Positions 37,771-48,700 of a stretch of 64,000 nt of DNA are shown here, in pieces. The position numbers and the translations under genes are program-made. Source of the stretch: Leptolyngbya sp. SIOISBB (GTDB taxonomy: Bacteria; Cyanobacteriota; Cyanobacteriia; Phormidesmidales; Phormidesmidaceae); NCBI GenBank assembly GCA_010671905.1, contig JAAHII010000001.1, forward strand, positions 2,976,001 to 3,040,000, in the 5' to 3' direction. Within the stretch, counting starts at the first letter, position 1. Every line of letters starts with the position of its first letter. The notes below the pieces were generated by a model that worked only from the letters and a program-made list of their open reading frames with translations, ran no database searches and was not told where the DNA came from.

Positions 37771-37920
37771 CAGTAATGACCTAGCCAAAAAGTTATTTCT
37801 ACCATGCTGACCTTAAATTGCTGAGGCAATCGTTTTCTACTCAACAGAGATGAACAGCGTCCTCCGCCGGATCCGACCGAGTCCAAAATTTTTGCCCTGA
37901 TCGCGAGCAAAGGTTTTGCC

Positions 37921-37978
37921 CTTTTAAAAACTATCCGCCCCTGCTCGTGGAAGGATAATCCTTCAGAAGCAGGGGCGG
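37921..37978 (-). terminator. Rho-independent terminator of the candidate structured RNA
   Basis: On the minus strand a perfect 11-bp stem (CCGCCCCTGCT / AGCAGGGGCGG) with a 22-base loop is followed by ATAGTTTTT. It lies upstream of the pterin dehydratase gene and downstream of the hairpins at 37985-38123. Confidence 0.85.
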
Positions 37979-37984
37979 TGTAGC

Positions 37985-38210
37985 GGGTCTCAAGTTGAAA
38001 CCAGACTGCCGGGAGGAACTCCAGGATCCAGTTTCAATCGGTCAGGCAATCTGCAAAGAGATTGACACTGGTTCCTAGCGAACAGCCCCGGCACACAGCC
38101 GGATTACCTCAACTTGAAGACCCATGCATTTACTACTATCGCTCATGGGCATCACCTCCTTTAATCCCTAGATGGTATTTTCTAGGTGGTCGGCGCAACT
38201 CGTTGGTTGC
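37985..38210 (-). ncRNA. Candidate structured RNA or leader with several nested stems
   Basis: Read on the minus strand, the order is: two small hairpins (GCAAC/GTTGC at 38195-38210; CCTAGA/TCTAGG at 38167-38186), a perfect Shine-Dalgarno with a tiny reading frame, and then a closing stem. The closing stem pairs 38109-38123 with 37985-37998 over about 14 bp with one bulge. Inside it are CCGGC/GCCGG (38088-38102) and a 16-bp stem (38060-38075 with 38024-38039, two mismatches). An intrinsic terminator follows at 37921-37978. I know no cyanobacterial RNA family with this shape. It could be a leader controlling the pterin dehydratase or an independent transcript. Confidence 0.5.
38075..38146 (-). 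CDS. Possible 23-residue peptide inside the structured RNA
   Basis: The ATG at 38146 is preceded, 8 bases away, by GGAGG within AAAGGAGGTGAT, a 12-base perfect match to the 16S anti-Shine-Dalgarno, much better than any other gene here. The frame starts MSDSSKCMG and ends LCAGAVR before TAG. The coding bases also form part of the closing stem and the CCGGC hairpin, so translation and folding would compete. It may be a leader peptide; alternatively the Shine-Dalgarno could be fortuitous. Confidence 0.35.
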   Translation of the reverse strand: MSDSSKCMGLQVEVIRLCAGAVR

Positions 38211-38378
38211 ACTGGGGTTAAGTTAACACAGATTTCCTCAAAGCGGCATCTATTAAATCAGCAAATCAGCCCAAAACGGATTTTTTTGCCCAATCCACCG
38301 AATGCCATAATCTAAGTCCACATGGTTTTGCCGCAGTAGCTCACCAGCAGTCATTGCAATCTAGAAAGGATAGCGATT

Positions 38379-39230
38379 TTGATACCTCCCTATGTAGTTT
38401 TAGACCCGCTATTACAGAGCTGGCTCCAGGAAGACATTGGTCGAGGCGATCGCACTACAGCAGGACTCGGCGACATGGTTTATCAGCCCCATCGCGCAAT
38501 ATGGATTGCGAAGGCTCCAGGCGTGATTGCTGGCTTGCCCATTGCCCAGCGCGTGTTTGCGCTCCTAGATACTGGCGCCCAGTTATCACCCTTGGTAGCT
38601 GAAGGCAGCTCTTGTGAACCCGGAACGGCGATCGCAGACATTACTGGTCCGTTAGGGGCTTTGCTCACTGGCGAACGTGTAGCGCTAAACCTAGCCATGC
38701 GGCTCAGCGGTATTGCCACCCTAACCCGCCAATACGTCGACAAAATTGTTGACCTGCCCACTCAACTAGTTGATACTCGCAAAACCACCCCAGGTCTTCG
38801 CATCTTAGAAAAATACGCCACCAGCGTCGGCGGTGCCCGCAACCATCGTCTAGGACTGGACGATGGGGTCATGATCAAGGACAACCACATCGCTGCGGCT
38901 GGCAGCATCGCAGCAGCGGTGACACATATTCGTCAAGGATTGCCGTATCCCCTCACCATTGAAGTTGAGACGGAATCGCTGACCATGGTCGAAGCCGCCT
39001 TAGCGGCTGAAGTAGACATTATTATGCTCGACAACATGCCCCCAGCCGAGATGGTGAAAGCTGTCACACACATTCGCCAAACCCAGCCGCACATCAAAAT
39101 TGAAGCGTCGGGCAACATAACCCTCGACACCTTGCGCACCGTCGCCGCAACCGGAGTTGACTATATCTCTACCAGCGCGCCCATCACGCGATCGCCCTGG
39201 CTAGACCTGAGTATGCGCATCAAACACTAA
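38379..39230 (+). CDS. nadC: Nicotinate-nucleotide pyrophosphorylase (quinolinate phosphoribosyltransferase)
   Basis: A 283-residue protein with the family core VDTRKTTPGLRILEKYATSVGGARNHRLGLDDGVMIKDNHI, whose Arg, Lys and His residues bind quinolinate and PRPP. Later come IEVETESL, IIMLDNM and IKIEASGNITLDTL, loops closing the barrel. It converts quinolinate to nicotinate mononucleotide in NAD synthesis. The start is a TTG at 38379 with AGAAAGGA 8 bases upstream; no ATG fits. Length is typical. The structured element on the other strand lies in its upstream region. Confidence 0.96.
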   Translation: MIPPYVVLDPLLQSWLQEDIGRGDRTTAGLGDMVYQPHRAIWIAKAPGVIAGLPIAQRVFALLDTGAQLSPLVAEGSSCEPGTAIADITGPLGALLTGERVALNLAMRLSGIATLTRQYVDKIVDLPTQLVDTRKTTPGLRILEKYATSVGGARNHRLGLDDGVMIKDNHIAAAGSIAAAVTHIRQGLPYPLTIEVETESLTMVEAALAAEVDIIMLDNMPPAEMVKAVTHIRQTQPHIKIEASGNITLDTLRTVAATGVDYISTSAPITRSPWLDLSMRIKH

Positions 39231-39242
39231 GACGCTGCAGAC

Positions 39243-39623
39243 CTAACTGGTCGCTTCTTTATCCAGTGCGTACTCTTGCAAAATCTCTAGATCAATGACT
39301 TGCAACGCCGCTTCGTGGGTGGCTTCTAACGCTACGGGCGGGGCCACACCATCTTCGTAAGCTTGCTTCCAGCGGGCAGCACAGACACACCAGCGATCGC
39401 CTGGCTTTAAACCTGGGAAGTGATACATCGGCACCGGGGTACTCAAATCATTTCCCTGGGCTTTGGAATAACTCAAGAATCCTTCAGTTACCTGAGCGCA
39501 GACGGTGTGAGAACCAAAGTCACCTGCCCCCGTATTACAGCAACCGTCTCGATAAAAACCTGTCATCGGATCAGTTGAACAGGTTTCTAACGAACCACCC
39601 AGTACGTTTTTGGCATCTGCCAT
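39243..39623 (-). CDS. DUF2237 family protein
   Basis: A 126-residue protein with the family pattern: KNVLGGSLETCSTDPMTGFYRDGCCNTGAGDFGSHTVCAQVTEGFLSYSKAQGNDLSTP and FPGLKPGDRWCVCAARWKQAYEDGVAPPVALEATHEAAL. Several conserved Cys are visible (CSTDP, GCCNTG, VCAQV, WCVCA). The family is widespread in bacteria and uncharacterised. It is convergent with nadC, only 12 bases between the ends. Confidence 0.9.
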   Translation of the reverse strand: MADAKNVLGGSLETCSTDPMTGFYRDGCCNTGAGDFGSHTVCAQVTEGFLSYSKAQGNDLSTPVPMYHFPGLKPGDRWCVCAARWKQAYEDGVAPPVALEATHEAALQVIDLEILQEYALDKEATS

Positions 39624-39831
39624 GGCAGTCTCTTCCTCACACCAAACAACATTAAATATTGTGGCAAGCGATCGCTAAAGTGGCGAAATTAATGCCGTAA
39701 GAGGGGCGATCGTGATTTTCTAGCCAAAGCTCAAATCAAACATCATCTTGATCCTAGAGCAGCTTCCTGGCTTTACTTTGGTTTTTCCGTTCTCAATTGT
39801 GGTCAGGTTTGATATGCTGATTACTTGATAC

Positions 39832-39903
<72 letters not shown>

Positions 39904-39944
39904 TTTAAGTCAGGTCTTGAATTCAGCTCCTGGAAACCTTTTCC

Positions 39945-39982
39945 AACGGCGAGTGCAGCACTCAGGTGTTTCGCTCGCCGTT
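39945..39982 (+). terminator. Hairpin after tRNA-Cys
   Basis: A perfect 9-bp inverted repeat (AACGGCGAG / CTCGCCGTT, 20-base loop) lies 40 bases after the tRNA; no T-tract follows. It may terminate the tRNA transcript or be a recombination-related site. Confidence 0.4.
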
Positions 39983-40008
39983 CTCAGTTTGGCCATTTTT
40001 AGTCAAGT

Positions 40009-40040
40009 TTGGGGTAAGGATTGGGGTAAATTTGGGGTAA
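40009..40040 (+). repeat. Three direct repeats TTGGGGTAA between tRNA-Cys and the integrase
   Basis: TTGGGGTAA occurs at 40009, 40021 and 40032, spaced 12 and 11 bases, about one helical turn, so a protein could bind all three on one face. The position between the tRNA and the integrase suits arm-type integrase binding sites, though that is inference. Confidence 0.75.
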
Positions 40041-40119
40041 AAATTCGTGTGACTCGGTGACACCTTTGGAGGATAAGTATTACTTTTGATGTGAGCGTAC
40101 TACTTCATAAGGACACATC

Positions 40120-41361
40120 ATGTACGCCAAAGGAAAAAACAAGGCCACTAAAGGTACGGTTCAAATCAAGAACTCGAACGATCGCTTGCAACTCGTTTTC
40201 TCGCATCCCATCGTGACTGAGAGTGGCACTATCAAGAGCAAGCGCTTCTACCTTTCGACTGGACAGGAAGACACGCCGTTTGGTCGGCAACGAGCAGCTG
40301 CCCTGGCTGCCACGATTCAACGGGATATTGATTATGGGGAATTCGGCGCCAGTTTACAGAAGTACAAACCGGCTTCCTCCCTATCGACGGTGAATGCGAT
40401 TCCGACATCCCCGACGGTTCCGGAAGGGCCGCCTCAGCCAGATCTGGGAGACCTCTGGACGCAATACATGCGATACAAGGAACCCCAGGTGAGCCAATCA
40501 ACCTATGCGAAGGACTATCAGCGCTATCGCAATCACATTGCAAATTTGCCTTCTCGCGCTTTAGAGGATGCCGTGGCGATTCGGGATTACTTGCTGAAAA
40601 AGGTCACGCCCAATACGGCTAAGCGAGTGTTGACCAACATCACGGCTTGCTGCGACTGGGCCGTGCGGAGTCAACTGATTGAGAATAATCCTTTTGTGGG
40701 CATGGCTCGGGACATTCAAATGCCAAAGTCAGATGCTGAGGAAGCTGACATTAATCCCTTCACGCGAGAAGAGCGAGACGCCATTATTCAGGCCTTTCAG
40801 GAAAGCAAGCTGTACAGCTACTATGCCCCATTAGTGCAGTTCCTCTTTTTCACGGGGTGCCGACCATCAGAGGCGATCGCCCTGCAATGGAAACACATCC
40901 GCGATCGCTCCATCCTATTTGAGCAAGCCATCACCATCAGCACCAAGGGGTTAGCCCTCAAAAGTGGACTCAAAACTCAACCTCAGCGACGATTCCCACT
41001 GAATCGCCAGTTGCAGGACATGCTTAATGCGATTCGTCCCCCAACAGATGGCTCTGAAGCATTTATCTTCCGAAGCAAGAAAGGCGGCATCATTGACTTC
41101 GGGGATTTCTTGAACCACGCCTGGAAGGGTTACAAGAACCGCCATGGTCGAGAAATTGACGGGTTGGTGACTCAGCTGGTGAAGCAAGGGGTAGTGAGTG
41201 AGTATCGGCGGCCTTATCAGTGTCGCCATACATTTATCACGCTCTGTCTGGAAGCGGATATTGATGCCAAGGATGTGGCTAATTGGGTCGGGAATAGTCC
41301 GGAGGTGATTTATCGGCACTATGCAGGTAAGAAACGAGATTTGCAGGTGCCGGAACTTTAG
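40120..41361 (+). CDS. Tyrosine recombinase / site-specific integrase
   Basis: A 413-residue integrase. The N-terminal arm-binding part (residues 1-90) is followed by a core-binding SAM-like domain (DLGDLWTQYMRYKEPQVSQSTYAKDYQRYRNHI). The catalytic domain has the first Arg in FFTGCRPSEAIALQW (Arg248), the second Arg and His in YQCRHTFIT (Arg369, His370) and the nucleophile Tyr in VIYRHYAGK (probably Tyr401). The first His of the H-x-x-R motif is Tyr, as in many related integrases, and the usual H/W position reads Asn (VGNS). It looks intact. Position next to tRNA-Cys indicates integration there. Confidence 0.9.
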   Translation: MYAKGKNKATKGTVQIKNSNDRLQLVFSHPIVTESGTIKSKRFYLSTGQEDTPFGRQRAAALAATIQRDIDYGEFGASLQKYKPASSLSTVNAIPTSPTVPEGPPQPDLGDLWTQYMRYKEPQVSQSTYAKDYQRYRNHIANLPSRALEDAVAIRDYLLKKVTPNTAKRVLTNITACCDWAVRSQLIENNPFVGMARDIQMPKSDAEEADINPFTREERDAIIQAFQESKLYSYYAPLVQFLFFTGCRPSEAIALQWKHIRDRSILFEQAITISTKGLALKSGLKTQPQRRFPLNRQLQDMLNAIRPPTDGSEAFIFRSKKGGIIDFGDFLNHAWKGYKNRHGREIDGLVTQLVKQGVVSEYRRPYQCRHTFITLCLEADIDAKDVANWVGNSPEVIYRHYAGKKRDLQVPEL

Positions 41362-41552
41362 CAAATTTCCGAAGAATGTGAGCGTAGCAGTTGTGATTAC
41401 AGCTGATTTCTGCTTGCCCCTTGGCTTCTAGAAACGTTCAAATAACGCAACTTTAAGCAGATTGAAGCTTTGCATACGTATGATCACTGAAAACACTTGT
41501 CCATAAAAGGCCGTGATAGGGTGCCTGCTAGCGTATCTCAGGCCTCACAACC

Positions 41553-44500
41553 ATGACGTTTGCCACTGCCCCACAGCAGATTGCCGCACTCTCGCAGCTT
41601 TCGGCAGTCGGAACTGTTACTGCAATCGCTCTACTGGCCCCAGCGGTCGCTCCAATCTCTGCCCAGGCGCAGATTACTCCGGATGGCATGTTGGGCAGTG
41701 AGAGTTCAACGGTGACGGAGGGGGCAATCGTCCAAGGCGATCTAGCCGATCTGATTGAGGGGGGTGCGATTCGCGGCGGTAACCTCTTCCACAGCTTTTT
41801 GGAGTTCAATGTCGGTGAGGGGCAGCGGGTTTATTTTGCCAATCCGGCAACGATTGAAAACATCCTCAGTCGCGTCACTGGGGGTGACCCGTCAAACATC
41901 TTGGGCACCCTCGGCGTTGACGGTCCTGCCAATCTCTTCTTCCTAAATCCCAACGGGATTGTCTTTGGCCCTGAAGCAACTCTGGATATTACTGGTTCCT
42001 TCCACGCCTCAACAGCAGACGCTATTGCGATTGGTGAGGGTGTCTATAGCGCTACCAATCCTGAGCAAAGCAGCCTCCTTACGGTTGACCCCAGCATTGC
42101 ATTCACTAATTACTTAAGTGACGAATCTGGCGACATCACTAACCAGGGACAGTTAGCGGCACAAGGCGATCTGACACTGGCCGCGAACAATCTGGATTTG
42201 CAAGGGCAAGTGGAAGCGGGGGGTGAGTTGACTTTGCTGGGTATCGACACCGTGCAGATTCGCGATACGGCAGATGTGCCGTTTGTCGGGTTTGCGGGGA
42301 GTGACTTGCTGGTGCAGGGCAATGAGCAGGTCGATATTGTGGCGCTGAGCCATCCTGACAGTGGGTTGTACAGCTATGGCGATATGGTACTCAGGTCGGC
42401 CAACCCAGCGGGTGGTGATGCCCATTATTTTAGCGGCGGCAGCTTTCGAGTTGAAACATTGAATGGAGAAGTCGGAGATCTGTATAGCCCGATTGATCCG
42501 ATTATTCGATCGCAAGGAGACGTTGAGATAGGTTTTTACTCAGGGGCGTCACTACATATTCTGGCGGGCGGCTCAGTCTCGCTCAATTCGGGTGGCATTA
42601 TTGCGCCTGATCCGGGAGTCGCAGGGGTCGATTTTTTACAAGAGACGATTACTCTATCGGATGGCACTGTGATTCAAATCGACGGTGGCGCTCAGCCAAC
42701 GCTCGATGTGCGGGCGGGGGTTGATCCTGCCGTGATTGGAGCCATTCCCGTGCCTAATCCCCCTGTTTTTTTCCGGCGCTCGGTTTACAAATCGGCAATC
42801 AACCCTCAAGTGCCGACATCAATGTGGCTTTTATAGATATGGCAGCAGGCAATGGCCTCTTGTTGCTGACCAACCAGTATGAGCCGAACCCAAGTTTAAC
42901 AGGTGATATCACCATCACGGGCGTTAGTACATTCCTCGGTGCATCGGGCATTAACGGTTCACCGACAATTCCTATTTTTGGTGCAGACCCTGGAGTCATC
43001 TATATCGATGCTCGCAATGATGTGCAGATTATCGATAGTGTGATTCAGAACTCCGGGCGGGGCACCGTCGGCGATGTTGTCATCAATGCTGCAGAGACTA
43101 TCCAATTAGAGCAGGTTGCTCGACCCACAGGTATTGCAGCCAACTTGAACATTGGCCAAATGGGCACTGGCGGTGATATTCGTCTCACTGCTAATACCTT
43201 GAATGTGCTGAATGGAGCGCAGCTACAAACGGGGACCCTGGGTAATGGCGATGCGGGGGATATCATCATCAACGTTAGCGATCGCGTTTTGTTTGATCAG
43301 GGTACGGCAATAAGCGCGGTAGCCGTGGGGGGCACGGGCCAGGGGGGCGACATTCGCATTGATGCCAACACCGTCGAACTGCTGAATAGCTCTCAACTAT
43401 TGGGTAATACTTTTGGCACTGGCCATGCGGGCAATGTCATTGTGAATGGCCGCGATCAGGTTCGCTTAGACAATACGAGTCAGGCGAGCAGTCGAGTTTC
43501 TTTTGGAGCTGCGGGCATGGGTGGCAATGTTGAAATTGTTGCCAATACTTTGGAAGTGACCAATGGTTCACAACTGCTGGCCGATACCAATGGCGTTGGC
43601 GACGCGGGCAATGTCATCGTCAATGTAACTGACTCAGTCGCTCTTCGAGGACGCAGTTTGGATGGGCAGTTTGTCCCGTTTGTGTCTAGTCAGGTAAACC
43701 TAAACGGCATCGGTAATGGCGGCAACGTTGAGATTACGGCCAATACTGTTGAGCTAGATAACGGCGGGCAGTTTGTAGCAGCAACTCAGGGCAGAGGCGC
43801 TGCTGGTGATGTGGTGATTAATGCCCGAGACTCTGTCCGGTTAGACAATACCAGCACTAATTTACGCAATCGCAGTGGTGCTTTCAGTACGGTAGAAGCT
43901 ACAGCAGTGGGCAATGGCGGTAGTGTGCTTGTTACGACAGACACACTGACTGCCCGCAATGGCGCTCAGCTACAAACCAGCACCCGGGGTGAGGGTAATG
44001 CCGGTAACGTGCGGATTGAGGCAACGGATACAGTGCTATTTGAGGGCACTAGCATCGATAGTCAGATTCCGAGTGCGGCCTTAAGCGAAGTTGATGCCGG
44101 GGGCATGGGCAATGGCGGCGATATTGAGATTACGGCTAACAATCTCACCGTAGGTAATGGCGCCAATATCTCCGCTCGAACTGCGAATAGTGGAGATGCT
44201 GGTGATGTGCACATTAACACGGCAGGGGCAGTGTTGTTGGATGGCACGAGTCCAGATGGCCAAAGCCCGAGTGCAACTCTGAGTGAAGTCGCTGAGGGCG
44301 CTATGGGGGATGGTGGCAATATCGAGGTCAATGCGGGTTCTTTAGCGGTGCGTAACGGAGCCAACCTTTCTGCAAGGACTGCGGGCAATGGGAGTGCCGG
44401 TGATGTACGCATCAACACAGCAGGGGCGGTACTACTGGAGGGTACGAGTGCAGATGGGCAAAGTCCGAGTGCGACTCTGAGCGAAGTTGGAGACAGTGCA

Positions 44501-45686
44501 GTCGGTAACGGGGGCAATGTTGAAATCGCGGCGCGATCGCTGACGGTGCGTAACGGGGCCAATATTTCTGCTCAAACTGCGGGCAACGGCAATGCGGGCA
44601 ACCTCATCATTAGCGTTGCTGAGGCGGTCAGTCTTCAGGGGACTGATGCGGCGGGCCGCCCGACGACAATTGCCGCTGGTAGCGAAGTGACCGCTACTGG
44701 GCGAGGTAATGACATTCGCATTACAGCTCCAGACTTACAGGTGCTGGATGGCGCGGTGTTGGAAGCCAGTACCCGTAACGACCAACCTGGCGGCGACGTG
44801 GTGCTCGATCTGGGCGAACTCGCCCTCCTTAGAGAGGGACAAATTGCGACGAGTAGTGCTGGCAGTGGTGCCGCTGGCACCATTCAAGTTGATGCTAGCG
44901 ACGGCATTCGTGTCTCAGCCGACAGTCGGCTCTCGGTGCAGTCTCAGGCAGATGGCCCGGCTGGCAACATTTTGATTGGTCTAGGCAAACCGACCCCAAC
45001 GCTACAGTTAGAAGATCGGGGCCAAATCATTGCTGAGTCGGCCGCAGTAGATGGGGGTAACATCACCATTGCCCTTAGTGATCTGCTACAACTCCGCAAC
45101 AATAGTCTCATCTCTGCGTCCGCAGGCACAGAACGAGCCCCAGGCAATGGCGGTAACATCACGATTAGCGTACCCTTTATTATTGCAGTGCCTGCTGAGA
45201 ACAGCGACATTGCGGCCGATGCGTTTGAGGGCACAGGAGGCAATGTGAGCATCACCGCTCGCGGCGTTTTTGGTATTGAACCCCGGCCCCAGCGCACACC
45301 TCTGAGCGACATTACCGCTAGTTCAGAGATTGGCATCAGCGGTACCGTCATCTTTGATGTGCTCGATACTGGCTTTATCGAAAATAACTTAGGCGACTTG
45401 TCTGACGACCTGGTTGATACAGCACTACTGACCGCCGGTAGCTGCATCGCTAATGCCGACAATGGCAGTCAAGGCTCATTCATTGTGACGGGAGGCGAAG
45501 GATTACCGCTGCAGCCAGGGGGGCAATGTTGTTTCGGCCTATGCGACGGGCACAGTACAAAGCATTAACGATGCCGCGATCGCGCCGTCACCTCTTCAAG
45601 AACCCCAGGGTGTTTATCAGCTCGCGGATGGTCGCTGGGTGCTTAGCCATGCTTGTGCTGACAGTGATGCTGACGACAATATTTAA
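41553..45686 (+). pseudogene. Two-partner-secretion exoprotein TpsA (filamentous haemagglutinin N-terminal domain), frameshifted twice
   Basis: The gene would encode about 1377 residues. It starts with a long signal peptide ending SAQA, then the TPS domain (NLFHSFLEFNVGEGQRVYFANP, ILSRVTGGDPSNILGTLG, NPNGIVFGPEATLDITGSFHASTADA). A rod of degenerate beta-helix repeats follows, each with NGAQL/TANTL-type turns. The frame breaks in a T7 run at 42766-42772 (one T missing: the third frame continues LQIGNQPSSADINVAFIDMAAGNG) and again in G6 at 45518-45523 (one G too many: restored reading NVVSAYATGTVQ...LQEPQGVYQLADGRWVLSHACA). It should be secreted through TpsB as an adhesin-like fibre. As written it is a pseudogene, or the two indels are sequencing errors. 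Confidence 0.88.
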
Positions 45687-45783
45687 GCTAGTTTGAGCAA
45701 ACTGAAAAAGACTCGGTAATCGCGCCAGAGAACCGGCGCCTCATGATATTCTCCGCAGCAAGAATGAATGAAAGGTGCGGAAG

Positions 45784-48700
45784 ATGCAAAAGTCTGGAGC
45801 CAGCCTAGCAGTTATCTTTTGCCTGACGACGGTGCTCGCCACTCCAGCAGCAGCCCAGCTTGTGCCTGACAATACCTTGGGCAACGAGTCGTCACTGGTT
45901 ACACCTGATATCCTGATTGACGGTTTGCCTGTAGATCTGCTCGAAGGCGGGGCCGAGCGCGGCAGCAACCTCTTTCATAGTTTTTTAGAGTTCAACATTG
46001 ATGAAGGGCAGCGGGTTTACTTTGCCAACCCGGCAGCGATTGAAAACATCCTCAGTCGCGTCACCGGCGGCGATCCATCGAATATATTTGGCACCCTCGG
46101 CGTTGAGGGTCCTGCCAATCTCTTCTTGCTGAATCCGAACGGGATTGTCTTTGGTCCTGAAGCCACCTTAGATATCATTGGCTCTTTTCATGCCTCGACG
46201 GCAGACGCGATTGCGATTGGTGAGGGTGTCTATAGCGCTACTGCTCCTGAACAAAGCAGCCTCCTTACGGTTGACCCCAGCATTGCATTAACTAATTACT
46301 TAAATGACGAGTCTGGTGGCATCAACAACCAGGGACAGTTAGCAGCACAAGGCGATTTGACCCTGGCGGCAAACAATCTGGATTTGCAAGGGCAAGTCGC
46401 GGCGGGGGGCGAGTTGATGCTGCTGGGGCTCGATACGGTGCAGATTCGCGATTCGGTAGAGACACCGTTTATCGGCTTTGCGGGGGGCGATCTGTTGGTG
46501 CAGGGCAACGAGCAGGTGGATATTGTGGCGCTGAGTCATCCCGATAGCGGGTTGTACAGCTATGGCGATATAGTGCTGCGATCGGCCAACCCCGTTGGCG
46601 GCGATGCCCACTACTGGAGTGCAGGTAGCTTTCAAGTTGAGACTTTGGATGGAGCGATCGGTGATCTCTATAGCCCCATCGATCCGGTGATTAGAGCGCT
46701 GGGGGATGTTAGGTTCAATGGTTATCAGGGCAATTCGCTACATGTCATTGCCGCCGGGGCTATCAACATCGGTTCCATTATCATTGCGGGCGCTGAAGCC
46801 GGTATTGAAGCAGTTAACTTTCTTCAGGAAGATATTCAATTGTCTAATGGACTTCAGGCCGAGGTTAATGGGAGTTTTCGACCAACTTTAGATCTGCGAT
46901 CGGGAGTCACACCAGAAGCAGTCTTTCCTATCGGCAGTACAGGGCTACTTGGGGGAACATTCATTAACCCCATATCAGGCTTGATCGAACCCCCACCTGA
47001 CACCGATACAACCGCAACTAGCGCCGACATCACTGTCGGCGAAATCGCCTTTGAACAACCCGATGGGCAAGTACTTATTTCTAATCAATATCAGCCCAAT
47101 CCGTTTCTCGAAGGCGGTGATATCACAATTAGCGGTGAAGGCCCCCTTTTTGATGGCATTAACATTCAAAATCTTGGTGGGAATGGTGGCAATGTTTATA
47201 TCGACTCTCGCAGGAGCATCAATTTTCCGGGGACGTTTATCAACACATCTTCGACTTTGGAAAACGGTGGCGATGTCTATCTCATTGCCGAAGACACTAT
47301 AGCCCTCACTGACGGAGCAGTAATTAGTGCCAATGGGCAGCAAGGTGGCTTTATTTCACTTGAGGCTGAAACCATCAGTCTCATCAATAATTCTGCCATT
47401 AATTCAAATACTCTAGGGGAGCAAGGTGGTGGTGATGTTAGCATTACTGGTGAGCGATTTAATCTGCAAAATTCATCTTTGATTGGGCTGATAACAGTAG
47501 GATCAGGAAATGGCGGAAATCTTTTGTTAGATGTTAGGGAGTTCAGCCTAGAAAATCGCTCACAACTATCTACAGCAACGTTCTCTTTTGTTGGGCAATT
47601 CGGGGGTCAGTTTGACCTTTTAGGACAGGGTTCTGCTGGCGATATCATTGTGAAGAATGCAGAGTCTGTGAAGTTATCCGATAATGCATTAATCGGTACT
47701 TTGTCTGTGGGACAGGGCGATCGCGACGTCGGCAGCGCTGGTGACATTTTTATCGATACCAATACCCTAGACGCCCAAAACCAATCGGGAATTTTGGCCT
47801 CTACGTTAGTCGGCCAGGGAAATTCGGGCAACATTCTTATTGAGGTCGATGGCACAGTCAATTTTGATAATCGCTCCTTGTTATTTACTTCCTCTTTTGG
47901 AGTTGGAATCGGAGGAAATATCACGATAAGAAGTGAAGAGTTATCTTTCCAGGAAGGTTCAAATGCGACTTCTACCACCTTTAATCCTACTACGGTTACT
48001 AGAAACTCTTTTGATACCAATCTTTTCCCGCCAGAAGCGATTGACTTAGTGATCGACATCATCAATACATCTGATTTTGATGTTGTTGGCCAGTCTAACT
48101 CTGGAAAATTAAGTATCGATTCGGACTCAATTGTGCTCTCCGGGATTTCGAATGAAAACGGTGCTCGCAGCGGCTTGTTTACCGAGACGTTTTCTGGTGG
48201 CGATGCGGGCGAAATCAGCATCAAAGCAGAGAGGCTACAGATCCTAGATGGGGCTGGAATCTCTTCTTCAACTGAGGGTGAAGGCAACGGGAGCACCATT
48301 ACGGTTAATGCTGAGACTGTTGAAATTAGGGGGGGGGCATCTGGCAGTTTTCCTAGTGCCCTATTTAGCGAAAGTAATGGCGTCGACACGTTTGGGGATG
48401 CCGGTGACATTTTTCTAAATGTGCAAAATCTAAGCGTTGAAGACGGCGGACTTCTCTCCGCATCGACATTTGGCTCAGGAGCAGCGGGTAATGTACAGGT
48501 CACCGCAGACCTTGTAACGGTTGCTGGCGTCGGCGAGGATCAGCAACGAATCAGCACGATTCAAAGCATTTCAGGAATTGCAAATGATTTCACACCTGCA
48601 ACTGGTAGTGCAGGCAATATGTCTGTCACAACGGGTTCTTTAAGCATTGAAGGTGGCGGCACAATTCGAACTTCTACATTTGGCCAAGGAGGTGGCGGGG

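Noticed and set aside
37985-38123. Retron-like ncRNA (inverted repeats flanking stems)
   Set aside because: No reverse transcriptase gene is next to it, and the terminator immediately after the stems does not fit a retron.
38151-38162. Fragment of 16S rRNA 3' end on the plus strand (ATCACCTCCTTT)
   Set aside because: Only 12 bases match; no other 16S sequence flanks it, so it is better explained as a Shine-Dalgarno on the minus strand.
47607-48503. Long minus-strand reading frames opposite the TpsA genes (also 48561-49130, 44062-44562, 59616-60110, 60123-60686)
   Set aside because: They are shadows of the repetitive, low-complexity TpsA codons; they are Pro/Ser/Leu-rich, lack start signals and recur with the DNA repeats.
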